Below are positions 1 through 13,710 of a DNA stretch of 64,000 nt, in pieces. The DNA lies in contig CAVNZM010000009.1 in assembly GCA_963693365.1 (NCBI GenBank), positions 9,548,001 through 9,612,000 on the forward strand, given 5' to 3'. Numbering within the stretch: position 1 is the first letter of the stretch; every line of letters begins with the position of its first letter. A model generated the notes under the pieces. The model was not told the DNA's origin. It ran no database searches and saw only the letters and a list, made by a program, of their open reading frames with translations. A program made the position numbers and the translations under genes. The stretch comes from Amoebidium appalachense (taxonomy: Eukaryota > Ichthyosporea).

Positions 1-10
1 AAAGTTCAAT

Positions 11-188
11 ACAGACTACGTACCCCGGCAAGGTACTGATATTAGCTGACTGCCGGCCGGCATTCAAACTGAAATGAGGTCCCTCTATTTACTACTAGTT
101 GTGGAAGTAAATGATGTGACGTCATTTTAGATTGAAAGCCAGCCGGCAGTCGGCTAATATCAGTAGCCTGCCGGGGTACGTAGTCTGT
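11..188. mobile_element. MITE-like inverted-repeat element
   Basis: About 50 bases at the left end (beginning acagactacgtacc) are repeated in reverse complement at the right end with four or five mismatches, leaving a spacer of about 75 bases. There is no coding capacity. The size (178 bases) and long terminal inverted repeats fit a non-autonomous DNA transposon. I see no clear target-site duplication. Confidence 0.7.
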
Positions 189-287
189 TTAAACCCTAAG
201 TCGTTCAAAAACAATTCACACAGCCCTCCTATCCCTCTCCCTCCAAACTCTCTTTTCCCTTAACTGGCTATTTTCCCCCTCTTCCAT

Positions 288-1975
<1,688 letters not shown>

Positions 1976-2285
1976 CAGCCTCAGCGGCTCCTTAGCCTGC
2001 TCTATCTCCTCGTCCTGCCACGATGCCGTCTCCTTGATCCCATCACCCATGTTCTCACGTGACAGCGCCCTCTCCCGTGTCTTGGCCGGCTGCATATAAA
2101 GAAAAAAAAAAAAAACCAGTATTGGTTAACCTATTGATATGTCCCACAATTGTTTTACTTATCACGCGCCACCTTAACAATGTGACGTAATCTTCACACT
2201 ATCCCGATGTGCTGTTCCTGGTACTAACAAACTGCGAACGCATGCACGCATACCATAATGTAGCCACCTTTTCTCTTGGAACCGC

Positions 2286-2332
<47 letters not shown>

Positions 2333-2570
2333 AGCACCCCTATCTCCCCTCTTCCCTCCCTCCACTAACCTTCGTTTTTGGCCCACGTGCACTTGTTGCT
2401 GGGGTCTCCTGTCTGCTGGGCGGGGGGGTCTCTTCGTATGCCTCCACTTGGTCCTGAGGGGTAACTATTAGTTAGTTGCAGAACACATCGCCAATTAGCC
2501 ATAAAGGTTACAACAGAACCACAACCGTCCTTCATGCCTGAAATTCGAAGCTTGAGACGTCTAAAAGCAA

Positions 2571-2603
<33 letters not shown>

Positions 2604-3215
2604 GTGTGTGCGTGTGCATGTGCGTGTGCGCGCGTGTGTGTGTGTGTGTGTGTGCGTGCGTGCGTGCACGCGTACGTGTGTGTGAGTGTGCATATGCGTG
2701 TGTACGTGCGTGCGTGCAAGCACATGCCTCATACAAACATAGAAACCTTTAGATAGGAACGTGCAGCACCTAAACTGCACTGATCAGCAGATTGGGGCGG
2801 AATGGGAGAACGCCGGGCGGGGGGGGTTTGAATGCGGAACACGGTACGAGGTACGCATACACGATGAGAAGCATGGTGCAAACATTCAAGTATGCAACAT
2901 CAGCCATGCGCACAGTATGCATCATAAACAGAGCCCATCCTCAGGGAGGGCCCAAGTCATCAAGTGCGTCTGAGTTTCGACCCCTTAGCCCGCGTATATA
3001 CGACTCTCCAACTCAGACAGCAGCATCAACTGAACTTGGGAGGGTCAACCCGTCTTGATCAAAGACGAGCAGGGTTGCTTATGCAAGCAAGGTGAGCAAA
3101 ACGGTGAAGATGTGCGTGCAAACTAATGCAGTGCAGGGAAAAAATGTGTATGTGCTTACAGATGCACGCCGGGGCGGGGGGGGGGGGGGGGGGGGGGGGG
3201 GGCCAGGGAGGGAGG

Positions 3216-3278
<63 letters not shown>

Positions 3279-4061
3279 GGAGGGAGGGAGGAGGGGAGGG
3301 GGGGGGGGGGAAGGGTAAAAAAACCATGGTAGGTTTCCGTTTCTTCGTGCCCAGATTGGCAATGACCATGGCCTTGTACCCGACCTTCTTCTTGGAGGCA
3401 CAGTAGTAGGCCACACAGTCGCTGATGCTCTTGCCCGGTAGGAACACCGCTATACACCCATAGTTCTTCGGGTGCTGAAAAAACCTGGGGGGGGGGGGGG
3501 GAGGGGGGGAAGAAAAAAAAAAAAAAAGGAAGGGAGGGAGGGGGGAAATGGTTAGGGATGGTACGACAGTTTCAACAGGTCGTATAATTGGGAATGAGAG
3601 ATGAGTGAAGGTCGTGCATACAGCAGAAGAATAAGGGGTGAAAAGAAGACCGGTAAAGGTACACCCGATACCACCCTCCCACCTACTGCTCTCGTCCTTA
3701 CTCTATATACAGATAGATAAATTGGGCAACTGCAAACACATACAAACACAGAGACAGCCGCTTAAACAGCAGTAGCAAAACGTGAATCCACAAAAAGGCT
3801 ATGAGTGGAGAGGAAAGGAGGAGAAGGTGAAACAACCGCGTGCTCTTGTGATACAAAAAACACGAACAACAGAAATACACACACACACAAACACAGTTGT
3901 GCTTGTCTGTCCATGGCGAAGCCTCCCTCACCCCCCCCCCCCCCCCCCCCCCCTCACCCCCCCTCTCACCCCCTCCCCACCCCGCCCGGCTCACACACCG
4001 CACACACACACACGTTTTTGTCGGCATCAGCCATGCCCCCGTCCCCTATCTTTATCCCCCA

Positions 4062-4101
<40 letters not shown>

Positions 4102-4256
4102 CCACACACACCCAATCCCCACCACACTTCCTTCTTCCCTGTCACTGTGCCCCTCCCCCTCCCTCCCCCTCTTCCCCCCCCCCCCCCCCCCCCACCCCTC
4201 ACCCACCCGCCCCCCTTCCCAGTCCCTGCCACCACCACCCACCCATCCCCTCCCCC

Positions 4257-4325
<69 letters not shown>

Positions 4326-4983
4326 ATACTTTTCCGTGAAGATGTGCTGCTCGTGTGGCTCCCAGCAGACCAGGGTCTTGTGGGGGGCAGCCACCTGGGG
4401 CAGGTCTGGGATCAGGCCGTTTGTGTCCACTTAGTGGTAGCGCTCACGTTCAGCACGGTCAAGAATCATACCGGAAACGGGGCTGCTGTGGTCTCGTCTC
4501 TGCAGGTAGAGGCGTCAGAAAAATGAGGTGGGCTGGGGATATGAGCTAATATGTGAGGATCAGAGGAGAGAGAAAGCAACAGGCAGTAACAACGAGGGGG
4601 GAGGGGGGGGGGGGGGGAGCGGGGCTTTGCCTAGGTGTGAGAAAAGCGATGTGAGACGGGGAGGGGGGGGGGAGGGGGGTTTGGTTTTGTTTTCCGGTTT
4701 TTTTTTTTTTTTTGTTTTGTTTGTATGACTGGACGGGCGCCATGTCGCAAATGAATGTTGCCTGAATGCACCTGTGTGCACGGGTGTGTGTGTGTGTGTG
4801 TGCATGCCAGTGTGTGCGCGCGCATGTGTGTGGGGGGGGGTGGTTGCTCGTGCGTATGCATGTGTGTGTGTAGATGTGTGGGTGGAATGTGCGTGAACTT
4901 GCATAGACGTGCACACACCTTGCTTTCTGCGTCTTGGCCTTATTTGCCTGTGCTTCGGCCTCAAGTTTCTTGGTCCATGTCTC
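1976..4983 (-). CDS. NCoR/SMRT-type co-repressor with SANT domains (partial, five exons)
   Basis: Exons on the minus strand: 4983-4919, 4497-4330, 3484-3325, 2453-2370 and 2089-1976. All junctions are GT-AG and reading phase is kept across every intron. The first exon is a charged coiled-coil piece. The second and third together give a SANT domain: WEPHEQHIFTEK joins FFQHPKNYG, then a block with the GKSISDCVAYY and KKKVGYK motifs. This closely follows the first SANT domain of animal NCoR1/SMRT, and the stretch before it (MILDRAERER...NGLIPD) also matches. The last exon starts a second SANT domain (SWQDEEIEQAKEPL), cut by an intron whose next exon lies left of the window. NCoR proteins are nuclear scaffolds that bring HDAC3 to repressed promoters; that role is inferred from the family. 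Oddity: an in-frame TAA lies inside the conserved block before SANT1 (about 4450). It can be avoided by a 51-base intron with weak sites; otherwise it is a sequence error or a disabling mutation. Confidence 0.8.
3165..3312. repeat. G-run/GA-repeat tract in an intron
   Basis: A G-run, (GA)n and a second G-run directly after the SANT1 exon donor. Similar C/A-run tracts occupy the intron at 3900-4325. They inflate introns of the NCoR-like gene without touching the exons. Confidence 0.85.
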
Positions 4984-7710
4984 CTGTTTCGGGAGAGAAC
5001 GTAAGACACCACCAATTAAAACTTGTCCTCAGTGATGGCCGTAAGCTACAGAATGACGCAAAACATAAAACCAGTACTGTCCGGCTCGCCCCGGTCCATC
5101 AAGAGACACGTGGGGGAAAAAATTCGGATTCACGACATTCTATCCTGCCCCCCCCCCCCCCCCCCCCCCCACCCCATTAACAGAAAGAATGACAAGACAT
5201 TCACCAACTCCCCCTTTCCCCCTCCCCCCCTTCCCCCGGGAAAACCGCCACCGTCAAGCTACACAATAAAAGAAGGGCCTACACCCTGCCACTCTTACAC
5301 AGCCAGGCACGGTGGATATGAACACTAACAGCTCATTGTCGCCCCCCCCCCCCCCCCCCCCCCCCCCCCCCACCACCACCACCACCAACCACAACACACA
5401 CACACACCAATAAACAAAAAAAAAATAAAAAAATACATAATAATAAAAAAAAAACTAAACCGATCCCCGACACTGAAACCACACAAACCTTCCGCCCATC
5501 CTTTTCCCTTCCATTTCTTTCCTGGTGCTTCATCATGCCCGTTACACACCCACACTTACATCCACAAAACAACAATATAGTGCAGTCACACGAACAAACG
5601 TAACGACACCAACACCTGCCAGCCATGCCCAACCCATGCTTCACCCCCCCCATCAGCATGCACACCCCCACCCGCCAACATACACACGCAAGTGTGCACA
5701 CACCTAACCCCCCCCTTCCCCCTCCTGCACACCATACACCCCAGCCCCCACACCGAACCATCCCCCCACCCGTGCGCACACGAACCCACACTAATCTACA
5801 CACACAACCAAACCAACACACTCCCGCGCACACCCACATATCAGACACACACACCCACACCCCCACACACCCATCCGTCCACGCACGCACCCACCCCAAC
5901 CCACCAAAACACACTCACACACTCCCCCCCCCCCCCCCCCCCCCCCCCCAAACCCACCAACACACACACCCCTCCCCCCCCCCCCCCTCCCCCCCCCCCC
6001 CCCCCCCCCCCCCCCCAGTCCCACCTCCACACACGAACGCACGCACGCACGTACGCACGCACGCATGCACACACGCACGCAAGCAAGCACGCACGCACGC
6101 ACGCACGCCAAACGCACGCACGCACGCGTGCACGCACGCACGCACACACACACCCACACACCAACAAACCCTTTACCCTCCACACCCATAACCCCCCCCC
6201 CCCCCCTCCCCCTACACACACCCATAAACCCCCCCCCCTCCCCCCCCCCCCCAAAAAGAAAACACACACCCACCATAGTGGTTGAAGCCCATTCACACCT
6301 ATTACCACTGCTTAGGTTGATTCTTGACAACAGCAAGAGGTATGTGCGATATGTTTTTTTTAGTTGTACACGTACAGCATGTTTTATTTTTTAGTTGTAC
6401 ACGTACGGCATGTGGGTTGGATATGCTGGTATCGGATACACTTTCTTGCTTGTGAGATGGAGTAAACATGAATGTGTAACTGGTCAAGATACTTGCACGC
6501 TTGTGGGGCTGGATACAGTTTTATAAACATTAACAGTGGATATGCTTGTATTCGGTGGGGGGAGGGGAGGGTGGGGGGGGGGGGGGGGGGGGGGGGGAGG
6601 GGGTGATGAAGTGTTGGACTGTGCGGTGGGACTCTTAATTAGAACACAGAATGAGAAGAAAATCAAGTTTGGGTGATGTTGGTGCCTACCCGTGGATTGG
6701 CAGTGGTGATGGTGGTGGCAGGACAGAGCGGGTGGGGGGGGGGGGGGGGGGGGGGGGGGGGACAGGCGGGGGGAGGGGGGAAGGGGGAGACCCTAAAGGC
6801 TTGGGGGGCAGATGACCTCTTACCTGTGTGTGTGTATGTTTTGCCACGTGTGCACGTGAATATTTGTGTTTGTATATGTGCATGGATGGATGTTTGCGCG
6901 CATGTGTTATGTCTTGGGGTCTGTGTTCCAATTATGCAAGGAACGTGCACATGTGTTGTGCACAAGCGCATGTGCATGTGTGTGCGTATACAAGTTTGCC
7001 TGTGCGTGTCCCTGTGTGCATGTGTGCAGGGGCCCTCTCGCAAAGGTGTGGACAGGGTGAAGGCAGGCGGGGGGGGGGGGGGGGGGGGGGGGGAGGGAGA
7101 GAGGGGAGCTGGCGGAGGGGAGGGGGGGAGGGGGGTGAGGGGAAAGGAGGGAGAGGGGGCAGGGGAGGGGGGGGGGGGGGGGAGGAGGGGGATAGCGCGG
7201 GGGGGGGGGGGGGGGGGGTATATATGGGAGAGATGAGGTCGGATAGGGACAGGGGATTAGGGAAGAGAGAGAGAGAAAGAGAACGAGAAAGGTAGGGAAA
7301 GGAGGGATGAGGTGGGGAAGGGGGGGGGGGGGGGGGGGAGGAGGGGGGGGGGAGGCACGCGAGAGAGAGAGAGAGAGAAAGGCAAAAAGAGAAGGGCAAT
7401 TAGGCGAGAGACACGAAGCAGAAAAAGTTTTTGGAGAAAGGGTGCATCTGGTGTCATTTCATTGCGTCTATATTATAGATTCTTGATAAATAGTAACTGT
7501 ATCAGTGTTTGCTTCAAGAAAAAAGGACAACTGTCAAATATGCTCACAATCTAGGCATGCACATTTTCTTACCTTTCTGTTGTATATTTAACCATTTCAA
7601 CACCTCAAGAAACACTCACAATCGATGTATATGCTCACACGCAAGGCACACCACACACTCATTTTCAAAACGTTGTTTTGACACCCACACGTGTGTTCTT
7701 TTCCCACAAG
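4984..7710. repeat. Long low-complexity region: C-runs, CA and CACG repeats, G-runs
   Basis: C-run tracts (5150-5172, 5341-5372, 5920-6018, 6190-6255), a (CACG)n-rich stretch at 6030-6150, and G-rich stretches at 6540-6605 and 6735-7380. All long open frames here are translations of these repeats. A 22-base motif (ttagttgtacacgtac...) occurs twice at 6360-6410. The 5' exons of the NCoR-like gene should lie in or beyond this region, but I cannot define them. Confidence 0.6.
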
Positions 7711-8767
7711 ATTCTACTTTACGGGGAAACGTCTTGCAAAAGCGCTGGAAAAATACGAAACCAATGCAACTTATACGGTGCCCATCAAACATAAGATGGC
7801 TGCCAAAGAGGTTGGTCTGAACGACCTACAAAGCATGGTGGAAGGTGGGTGGTTCATGTTGTGTTCAATTCTTGATTTGTTTTCCTGTCTGTGTGCCCCC
7901 CTCCCCCCCCCCCCCCCTCCTGCCCCTGTCCCCTCCTCCCCCCCCCCCCCCCCCAAAAAAAAAAAAAAAAAAAAAGAAAAACATACACACACCTCCCTCC
8001 CATATTCTCTCTCTACTTCTTCTTTCTTTTGCTTCTCCCCTCTCCCCCCCCCCCCCCCCCCCCGCCCTCCTCCCCTTCCCCCCCCCCCCCCCCTGGTCCC
8101 CTTCCCTGGGAGATGAGGGAGGTGTGAGTTTGTGGTGTGGGTCGATGGGGGATGGGGTGTGTGTGTGCGGGTGGGTGGGTTTTTTTGGGAGGGGGGGTGG
8201 GAGAGGGGGAGGGGGAGGGAAGGGGGAGGGGGGAGGAGGAGGGATGGGTTAGTAGATGGGCGTGAAAAGATTTAGGGACCCTGGCATTCCGTTCTCTTTT
8301 GTAGTTGCTTCCCACCCACCCACACATACCCCCACACCCCTCTCTCTTCCTTCCTTATTCCCAACCACTCACCCATTCGTCGTCAAACTAAAAAAAAAGC
8401 CATTCTTTCATGTGAAGGTGTAAGGGGAACAGACTACAATCATAGGCACCACGTACGTGTCTGTTACAATTGTTTTAAATCTATGCATTAGTTTTAATTT
8501 CTTACTTGCTCTCCCAGCCATCCTCTCTCTCCTCCCCCCCCCCCCCCCCCTTGACCATACCTCTCCTATCCACCCCCCCCCCCCCCCTTCCCCCGCCCCT
8601 CTCCCCTTTAACAGGCATACACACACACCATGGCAATAGTTGACACGCTCACGTGCACACACTCTAACACGCGCACACACGCGCGCGCGCACACACACAC
8701 ACACACAGGGAGGGGGGGGGAGGGGTGAGGAGGTGGGGCGGGGAACACACACCCACACCCACACCCA

Positions 8768-8849
<82 letters not shown>

Positions 8850-8990
8850 CTGGGCCAGCCGCTGTTCCTGTCTGGGCGGCAGCTGGGGCAGCTGGTGCAG
8901 ATGTGGCTGCGGCACGAGGTGCTGCCCACCATCGTGCTGTGCTTCCGAATCGACAAGGCCCCAAATCTGCACGACTGGCGCCACTACTGA
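7711..8990 (+). CDS. 3' end of an unrecognised multi-exon gene
   Basis: Two exons, 7711-7848 and 8849-8990. The first follows a strong acceptor (ttcttttcccacaag) and encodes a lysine-rich segment ([18 protein letters not shown]). The second follows the end of a CA tract, has marked G/C preference at third codon positions, contains [18 protein letters not shown], and ends in TGA at 8988. Phase is kept if the donor at 7849 is used rather than the slightly better one at 7845. The last exon looks like a small helical domain. I do not recognise the protein and upstream exons are not visible. It is transcribed opposite to the NCoR-like gene. Confidence 0.5.
8698..8848. repeat. CA microsatellite in an intron
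   Basis: (CA)n with CCCACA interruptions runs directly into the acceptor AG of the last exon of the 7711-8990 gene, so the repeat itself forms the 3' splice region. Confidence 0.9.
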
Positions 8991-9664
8991 GCAATGTAGA
9001 TTTATTTATCTTCCTTACCTCCAGAATGGCTGACGAAGGGCGTTGTGCTCAAGGGCCGGTGTATTGGTGTGAATATGCGCACGGGGCGCCTTTGCATTGG
9101 TTGTATCGACTTCATGGATTTGGGGACCTAAAGTATTATGTAGGTGGTCTCGGGATAATGGTATGCCTAATCGATTCCGTGCAGGCAAAGTTAGACTTGT
9201 CTGTTTATGTGGCGTTGGAGGGAGCCGGGTGATGCTGGAATGATATCTATTGATACGTAGCAGCCCTCGGAAAAGGGGTTTACAACAGCAACACTTCAAT
9301 ACTAATACTATAGAGCGCCCCCAAGTACTTAGGAAGAAGTTCGTATTTTGGATATATTTGTATATCCCAGTATTATAACTCACATGCCGTGTCATTTTCA
9401 TTGTGTATCACGTAATATAGGTGTCGCGTCGATGAAGTTTTGAAATTGTATGATCTAGGTTGTAGAAAAATGTGTATCGGTATGCATTCTCTAAGATCGT
9501 ACGTGGTGCGCCTCCTCGCGCACTTTCTTCTTAAAAATATCAAGAAACCATATCTGAATTTCTTTAGTCACACTTCGAAAAGGGGTATAAGTTATCTAAT
9601 TCAGAACTGTCTCCGTAGGACAAAATTAGCGGATCATGCGCCGAACGCACGCTCACGGACCCAG
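8991..9664. other. Intergenic, no gene seen
   Basis: Between the TGA of the upstream gene and the first hairpin. It has balanced base composition and only short open frames that lack supporting features. Confidence 0.6.
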
Positions 9665-9940
9665 TTGGGATATTCGGGTTGGTTGTAAGGTTTTCCGGGT
9701 CGGGCCGAAGGCCCTAACGGGCCGCAGGCCCGTCGATTGGCTGCTGCTAACCCCGGGGGCCCGGGGGGCCGGGCCGGGCCGGGCCGGGGGTGGCTCGCGG
9801 GCCGGGTCGAGCCCCCGGTCCCCGGCGCCCCGGGCCCCAGGCCTAGCGGCCTAGGGCCTATGGCCCAATCGACGGGCCTGCGGCCCGTTAGGGCCTTCGG
9901 CCCGACCCGGAAAACCTTACAACCAACCCGAATATCCCAA
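9665..9940. repeat. GC-rich terminal hairpin, copy 1
   Basis: The first about 76 bases (ttgggatattcgggttgg...) are the perfect reverse complement of the last 76. Within each arm sit two smaller palindromes, gggccgaaggccc and cgggccgcaggcccg, so a folded strand could form a branched hairpin. The centre is made of CCGGGCC-type repeats. Confidence 0.9.
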
Positions 9941-10562
9941 TATTGCTTCATTCTGATTGGTTGTCACACCACGGGGTTTCCCGATTGTTCTTCGAATGAC
10001 ATTTGCTATCACTATCAGACAGTTCTCCAATTTCAGAACAGAAAACGGTCTCTACCCAGATGGCCAGATAGCCAGGTCAAATTCAGTGTGTGAAAAAAGG
10101 TGGATAAAACGGGATAAAACGGGGAGCAAAATGATCTGGCCATCTGGCCATGTGGCCATGGAATCTCTATATCTAAAAATAGCTGCCACTGCGCCGGGGC
10201 GTGGTTCCGGGAGGCAGGGGAGCAGGGGAGCTGGGGGGGGCACGTGAGCACTCACTGGCCCTGCGCCGGGGCGTGGTTCCGGGAGGCAGGGGGGCAGGGG
10301 AGCAGGGGGGCTGGGGGGGCTGGGGGGGGCACTCAGTGTGTGGGTGTGCATATGGCCATGGTCACGTATACTAAGAGACTCCACTGGGGGCCTGGTTCCG
10401 GGAGGCAGGGGAGCAGGGGGGGCTGGGGGGGCTGGGGGGCTGGGGAGGCTGGGGAGCAGGGGGGCAGGGGGGGCTGGCATGCCACTCACAGCGTGGATAA
10501 ATGTTGTGTGTGCATAGTGTATGTTGGCACCATGCGGCTGTGTGGGTGATAAAGGCAGAAGC
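9941..10562. repeat. Subterminal region with G-rich minisatellite
   Basis: Near-identical to 63002-63540. It begins with the inner flank, has a repeated tggcca motif near 10060 and 10140-10158, then a G-rich minisatellite (gggaggcaggggagcagggg, 10205-10475) with many runs of four or more G that could form quadruplexes. Confidence 0.85.
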
Positions 10563-10885
10563 CACAACACGTGTGGTGTCTAAACAGCCTATAGGCATGC
10601 TCCGTGTGCAGGCACCAATTTCTACCCTCTTCTGGTTGGTGCCAAGAGGCAGCGCCCTACACGTGTGGTGTCTAAACAGCCTATAGGCATGCTCCGTGTG
10701 CAGGCACCAATTTCTACCCTCTTCTGGTTGGTGCCAAGAGGCAGCGCCCTACACGTGTGGTGTCTAAACAGCCTATAGGCATGCTCCGTGTGCAGGCACT
10801 AATTTGTTGTGCCTTCCTTTTTTGGTTAGATCTATACCCGGCCAATGGTTAGCAGCCACGGGTTTGTTTTCATCAAGCTTAGACG
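10563..10885. repeat. 92-bp tandem array and inverted repeat, left arm
   Basis: Units of 92 bases start at about 10567, 10659 and 10751 (acacgtgtggtgtctaaaca...), followed by about 85 unique bases. The whole block returns in reverse complement at 16409-16790, so 10563-16790 is itself flanked by inverted repeats. Confidence 0.9.
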
Positions 10886-10993
10886 TGATACTTTGCCAAT
10901 CATCAAGGCCGTTTGAGTGACAATGACCGTTGATTGGACAGATCTATCCCATTGAGCCTTGGCACCATTGCTGTAAGCTGCTTTGTACCGTGG

Positions 10994-11003
10994 CATATAA
11001 AAG
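10994..11003 (+). promoter_or_regulatory. TATA box
   Basis: catataaaag within tggcatataaaagc, about 95 bases before the ATG at 11099. The same core ggcatataaaagc precedes the gene at 14358, suggesting co-regulation. Confidence 0.6.
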
Positions 11004-11098
11004 CAGCACACACGGTCACATTCACTCATTTAAACACTGACACTCAATAGTAAAAGGCGACACACAACAAACTTGTTTTTCAAACACTCACACGAAAC

Positions 11099-12224
11099 AT
11101 GGATTCTTTGAAAGAGGAGCTTCAACAGCTGCAGAAGCGCTTTGATTTTCTGTACACGGACAATTCGTCTCGCTTAACGGCCCTGCACACCGACCTCACC
11201 AGCCTCCGCAGTCAAGTGACCAATGAGAATGCTGCACGTACCCCCCGACCCCCCCAACCCCAGCCCTCTGATGTAGAGGCACGACTGAGGGCAGCCGAAG
11301 AGCAGATCAAGACCCTGCAGGCCGAGCTTGCCAGCCTGCAACGGGCTGCAGCACCCCACCGGGATGGCCAGGTGGCCTATGAAAACTACATTTTCAGTGG
11401 CCCTTGCAAGACTACCCCTGTGGCCATGACCACCACTGTGACTGCCCCCCCCCCCTGCCGGCAAGACCACCACTGTGACTGCCCCCACCCCTGCCGCCAA
11501 GACCGCCCCTGTGACTGCCCCCACCCCTGCCGCCAAGACCGCCCCTGTGACTGCCCCTACCCCTGCCGCCAAGACCACTCCTGCCAAGACCACCCCTACC
11601 ACCAAGACCACTCCTGCCAAGACCACCCCTACCACCAAGACCACTCCTGCCAAGACCACCCCTACCACCAAGATCACTCCTGCCAAGACCACCCCTGCCG
11701 CTAAGCCCAGGCCCAAGCACACCAAAACACCTGAGACTTCGTTGCATGACCATACGATGGACCTCGATGCACAGCTAACTAGTGTGAGGGGGGAGCTCCA
11801 GAATGCTCGAGAGCGTGTCAAAGAGGCAAAGGTGGCTGAAGATGAAATAGCGGAGGGCCTGGCCCATGCTGCTGTGTGTGCAGCCCAAAACACCATAAAA
11901 AGCATCCGAAGGAAGATTCTGCGACGGGAGAAGAACTTGAAGGCATACACAGGTGGTAATGAGTCTGTCTCTTCACCTGCCTCACCCGCCAAACGCGTCC
12001 ATGATCAATGTGATTGGGACTCAGATGAAGCATTCAACCCCAAGCGGCTCAAACGACGGGCAAATCAGGTACTCGATGATATGACAGATGACGAATCTGC
12101 GTCTGATCGTGAGTCGGTCTTGTATGACCGCAAACCTGAACCCAAACATAAACAAACTGAAGAAATTCCCCTCATTGATCTTGACCAGGAAGAGTTTGAC
12201 CAGTATGAGCATGAGATGTACTGA
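11099..12224 (+). CDS. Coiled-coil protein with Ala/Pro/Thr/Lys repeats (one-base frame break)
   Basis: ATG at 11099 opens a coiled coil (MDSLKEELQQLQKRFDFLYT and onward, with a second segment near EEQIKTLQAELASLQ). A central 36-base repeat encodes TAPTPAAKTAPV-type units, followed by KTTPTTKTTPA units. The C-terminal half has another coiled coil (LDAQLTSVRGELQNARERV), a basic patch (PKRLKRRAN) and an acidic tail ending in TGA. The first repeat unit has 11 C where later units have ten non-interrupted positions (about 11446). Removing that one-base excess joins 11099-11450 to the frame that ends at 12224, giving about 374 residues. The break may be a homopolymer error. I recognise no family. 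The design resembles the product of the gene at 14358. Confidence 0.7.
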
Positions 12225-12604
12225 TTTGATTGGTCGACTAAGTGGCATTCTCTTTTGATTTGTATTTGAATTGATCGGTCTTGATTTATTTGTTTTCTTT
12301 TCTCTTTTAGTTCGTATTTGAATATACTCGGTCCAAGTTGATTTGTTCTTTGTAATCTGACTAGACTATCATGTACGTACTTACTCTTTTTCTATACAAT
12401 CACTTGTGTTCATATTAAAGGATTCTGTGTACGTGGACCACGGAAACATACACCATTTTTTGCAGTGCTTCATGCTATAAAATAACCATGAGAGACACAA
12501 ACAAATACACTAAGTGTGTACACGTCTACCCATAGGCCCAAGTGTTGACATGTCTGCCCACAGTTCCCTAAGGCTTAAAGCACACATCTGCCTGTATGCC
12601 ATAA
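12225..12604. other. 3' flank, no gene seen
   Basis: T-rich sequence after the stop. An attaaagg near 12415 could serve as a polyadenylation signal (attaaa). Confidence 0.4.
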
Positions 12605-13660
12605 ACTTTACTTTCACCACAAGACACCCACCTAAGTACACTCTGCACCACCCTAAGTACACTGTGGTGCACAGCCCCACCCTAAGTACACGTCTGCACC
12701 ACCCTAAGTACACTGTGGTGCACAGCCCCACCCTAAGTACACTCTGCACCACCCTAAGTACACTGTGGTGCACAGCCCCACCCTAAGTACACGTCTGCAC
12801 CACCCTAAGTACACGTCTGCACCACCCTAAGTACACCTCTGCACCACCCTAAGTACACGTCTGCACCACCCTAAGTACACTCTGCACCACCCTAAGTACA
12901 CTCTGCACCACCCTAAGTACACGTCTGCACCACCCTAAGTACACGTCTGCACCACCCTAAGTACACGTCTGCACCACCCTAAGTACACCTCTGCACCGCC
13001 CTAAGTACACCTCTGCACCGCCCTAAGTACACCTCTGCACAGCCCTAAGTACACTCTGCACAGCCCCACCCTAAGTACACTCTGCACCACCCTAAGTACA
13101 CTCTGCACCACCCTAAGTACACTCTGCACCGCCCTAAGTACACTCTGCACCACCCTAAGTACACTCTGCACAGCCCCACCCTAACTTAGTACACTCTGCA
13201 CCACCCTAAGTACACCTCTGCACCACCCTAAGTACACGTCTGCACCACCCTAAGTACACGTCTGCACCACCCTAAGTACACGTCTGCACCGCACCACCCT
13301 AAGTACACGTCTGCACCACCCTAAGTACACCTCTGCACCACCCTAAGTACACGTCTGCACCACCCTAAGTACACCTCTGCACAGCCCTAAGTACACCTCT
13401 GCACCACCCTAAGTACACCTCTGCACAGCCCTAAGTACACTCTGCACAGCCCCACCCTAAGTACACTCTGCACCACCCTAAGTACACTCTGCACAGCCCC
13501 ACCCTAAGTACACTCTGCACCACCCTAAGTACACTCTGCACCACCCTAAGTACCTCTACACCATCCTAAGTACACGTCTGCACAGCCCCACCCTTTAAGT
13601 ACACGTCTGCACAGCCCCACCCTAAGTACACTCAATGTTAAGTACATCTGCACACAAGCA
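12605..13660. repeat. Minisatellite with CCCTAA core
   Basis: Around 45 copies of a 22-25 base unit, caccctaagtacac(g)tctgca, some compound with cagcccca. Every unit carries ccctaa, the C-strand telomere hexamer of many eukaryotes, but as part of a longer unit. Unit variants are clustered, which points to local duplication. Confidence 0.95.
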
Positions 13661-13710
13661 CTAGAATAGCCTGAGGCTACTCTCTAATAGCTGCCCCTTT
13701 TTTCACCGTG

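Noticed and set aside
3897-4320. Poly-Pro and poly-Gly open frames
   Set aside because: They arise from C-runs and G-runs. Overlapping frames on both strands are equally open.
9634-9951. Gly/Pro/Ala-rich frames across the hairpins
   Set aside because: The palindrome makes both strands open at once, and the sequence is explained by the GC-rich arms.
10563-10885. CRISPR array
   Set aside because: The 92-bp units are contiguous near-identical tandem repeats with no variable spacers, in a eukaryotic context.
12605-13660. Interstitial telomere
   Set aside because: CCCTAA is embedded in a longer unit and never occurs as a pure hexamer tandem.
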